Part shown: piece by piece, positions 6,189 to 6,449 of the stretch
Position numbering within the stretch: the first letter of the stretch is position 1
Layout of the letters: each line of letters begins with the position of its first letter
Origin: Flavobacteriaceae bacterium
GTDB taxonomy: Bacteria; Bacteroidota; Bacteroidia; Flavobacteriales; Flavobacteriaceae
Direction: 5' to 3'
Length of the DNA stretch: 6,449 nt
NCBI GenBank assembly: GCA_030834365.1
Contig: JAURFJ010000068.1
Location: 1 to 6,449, forward strand
Notes under the pieces: generated by a model
What the model was told of the DNA's origin: nothing
Seen by the model: the letters and a program-made list of their open reading frames with translations, nothing else
Database searches by the model: none
Made by a program: the position numbers and the translations under genes

Positions 6189-6449
6189 ATGCTTTACCAT
6201 CTATTTGATTTTCTTGAACGCAATTACCAGCTACCTGGCGCCTCGCTTTTTCAGTTCTTGTCGTTTAGAGCAGCCCTAGCCACCTTGACTGGTCTTATCA
6301 TTGGATCGGTCTTTGGAAAATCAATTATTGGTTTACTGCGCCAAAAACAAATTGGCGAGCGTATTCGCGATCTAGGATTAGACGGTCAGGCCCAAAAAGC
6401 GGGTACACCAACCATGGGCGGTCTGATCATTATTGGCGCCACTCTTATT
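6189..6449 (+). CDS. mraY: Phospho-N-acetylmuramoyl-pentapeptide-transferase MraY, N-terminal part, cut by the right edge
   Basis: MraY is the integral membrane enzyme that moves phospho-MurNAc-pentapeptide from UDP to undecaprenyl phosphate, making lipid I. The 87 visible codons give MLYHLFDFLE at the N-terminus, a first hydrophobic segment with SFRAALATLTGLIIGSVFG (25-43), a cytoplasmic loop IGERIRDLGLDGQAQKAGTP, and the signature KAGTPTMGGLIII (70-82) at the start of the second membrane segment. That signature and the position after murE make the identification firm. The conserved Asp residues of the active site lie beyond the window. The ATG at 6189 is four bases after the murE stop and has no Shine-Dalgarno sequence, so translation is probably coupled to murE. 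Confidence 0.96.
   Translation, partial: MLYHLFDFLERNYQLPGASLFQFLSFRAALATLTGLIIGSVFGKSIIGLLRQKQIGERIRDLGLDGQAQKAGTPTMGGLIIIGATLI

Noticed and set aside
1..6449. A new defence, mobile or otherwise undescribed system hidden in the window.
   Set aside because: Every stretch longer than about 150 bases is covered by a conserved housekeeping gene in standard order; no insertions, terminal repeats, spacer arrays or foreign-looking segments were seen.

Overview
This window is the head of a division and cell wall (dcw) cluster from what is most likely a member of the Bacteroidota, plausibly of the Flavobacteriia type. The evidence is the gene order (engB and an alpha/beta hydrolase on the minus strand, then mraZ-rsmH-ftsL-ftsI-murE-mraY on the plus strand), the FtsL variant typical of that phylum, the near absence of Shine-Dalgarno sequences, and two exact matches to the Bacteroidota -7 promoter element TAnnTTTG. 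The assignment is by memory of the families; no search was run.

Minus strand, positions 1-1042: a 256-residue alpha/beta hydrolase is followed after 11 bases by the start of engB (GTPase of 50S ribosome assembly), which runs off the left edge. The hydrolase reading frame stays open up to an ATG at 1111, but the extra 23 codons cover a promoter-like element, so the start at 1042 is preferred.

Divergent intergenic region, about 1043-1186: it holds a TATATTTG element facing each way. Between them lie three tandem copies of AAAGTG[T/G] at an exact 10-bp period, plus a degenerate fourth. This matches the known form of MraZ operators, so the cluster is probably autoregulated by its first gene. An imperfect inverted repeat encloses the mraZ -7 element.

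Plus strand, 1187-6449: mraZ, rsmH, ftsL, ftsI (PBP3-like transpeptidase), murE and the first 87 codons of mraY are packed tightly. Three junctions overlap (20, 4 and 4 bases) and the other two have gaps of 1 and 4 bases, which points to one transcript with translational coupling. The products couple 16S rRNA methylation (RsmH), the septal synthase complex (FtsL, FtsI) and supply of the peptidoglycan precursor (MurE makes UDP-MurNAc-tripeptide; MraY makes lipid I). The MurE DNPR motif predicts meso-diaminopimelate in the wall.

All genes look intact, apart from the two cut by the window edges. I see no mobile element, CRISPR array, RNA gene or new system. The most interesting items are the MraZ box array in a divergent promoter, the conserved but unexplained hydrolase beside the dcw cluster, and an FtsI that lacks the C-terminal PASTA domain common in its relatives.
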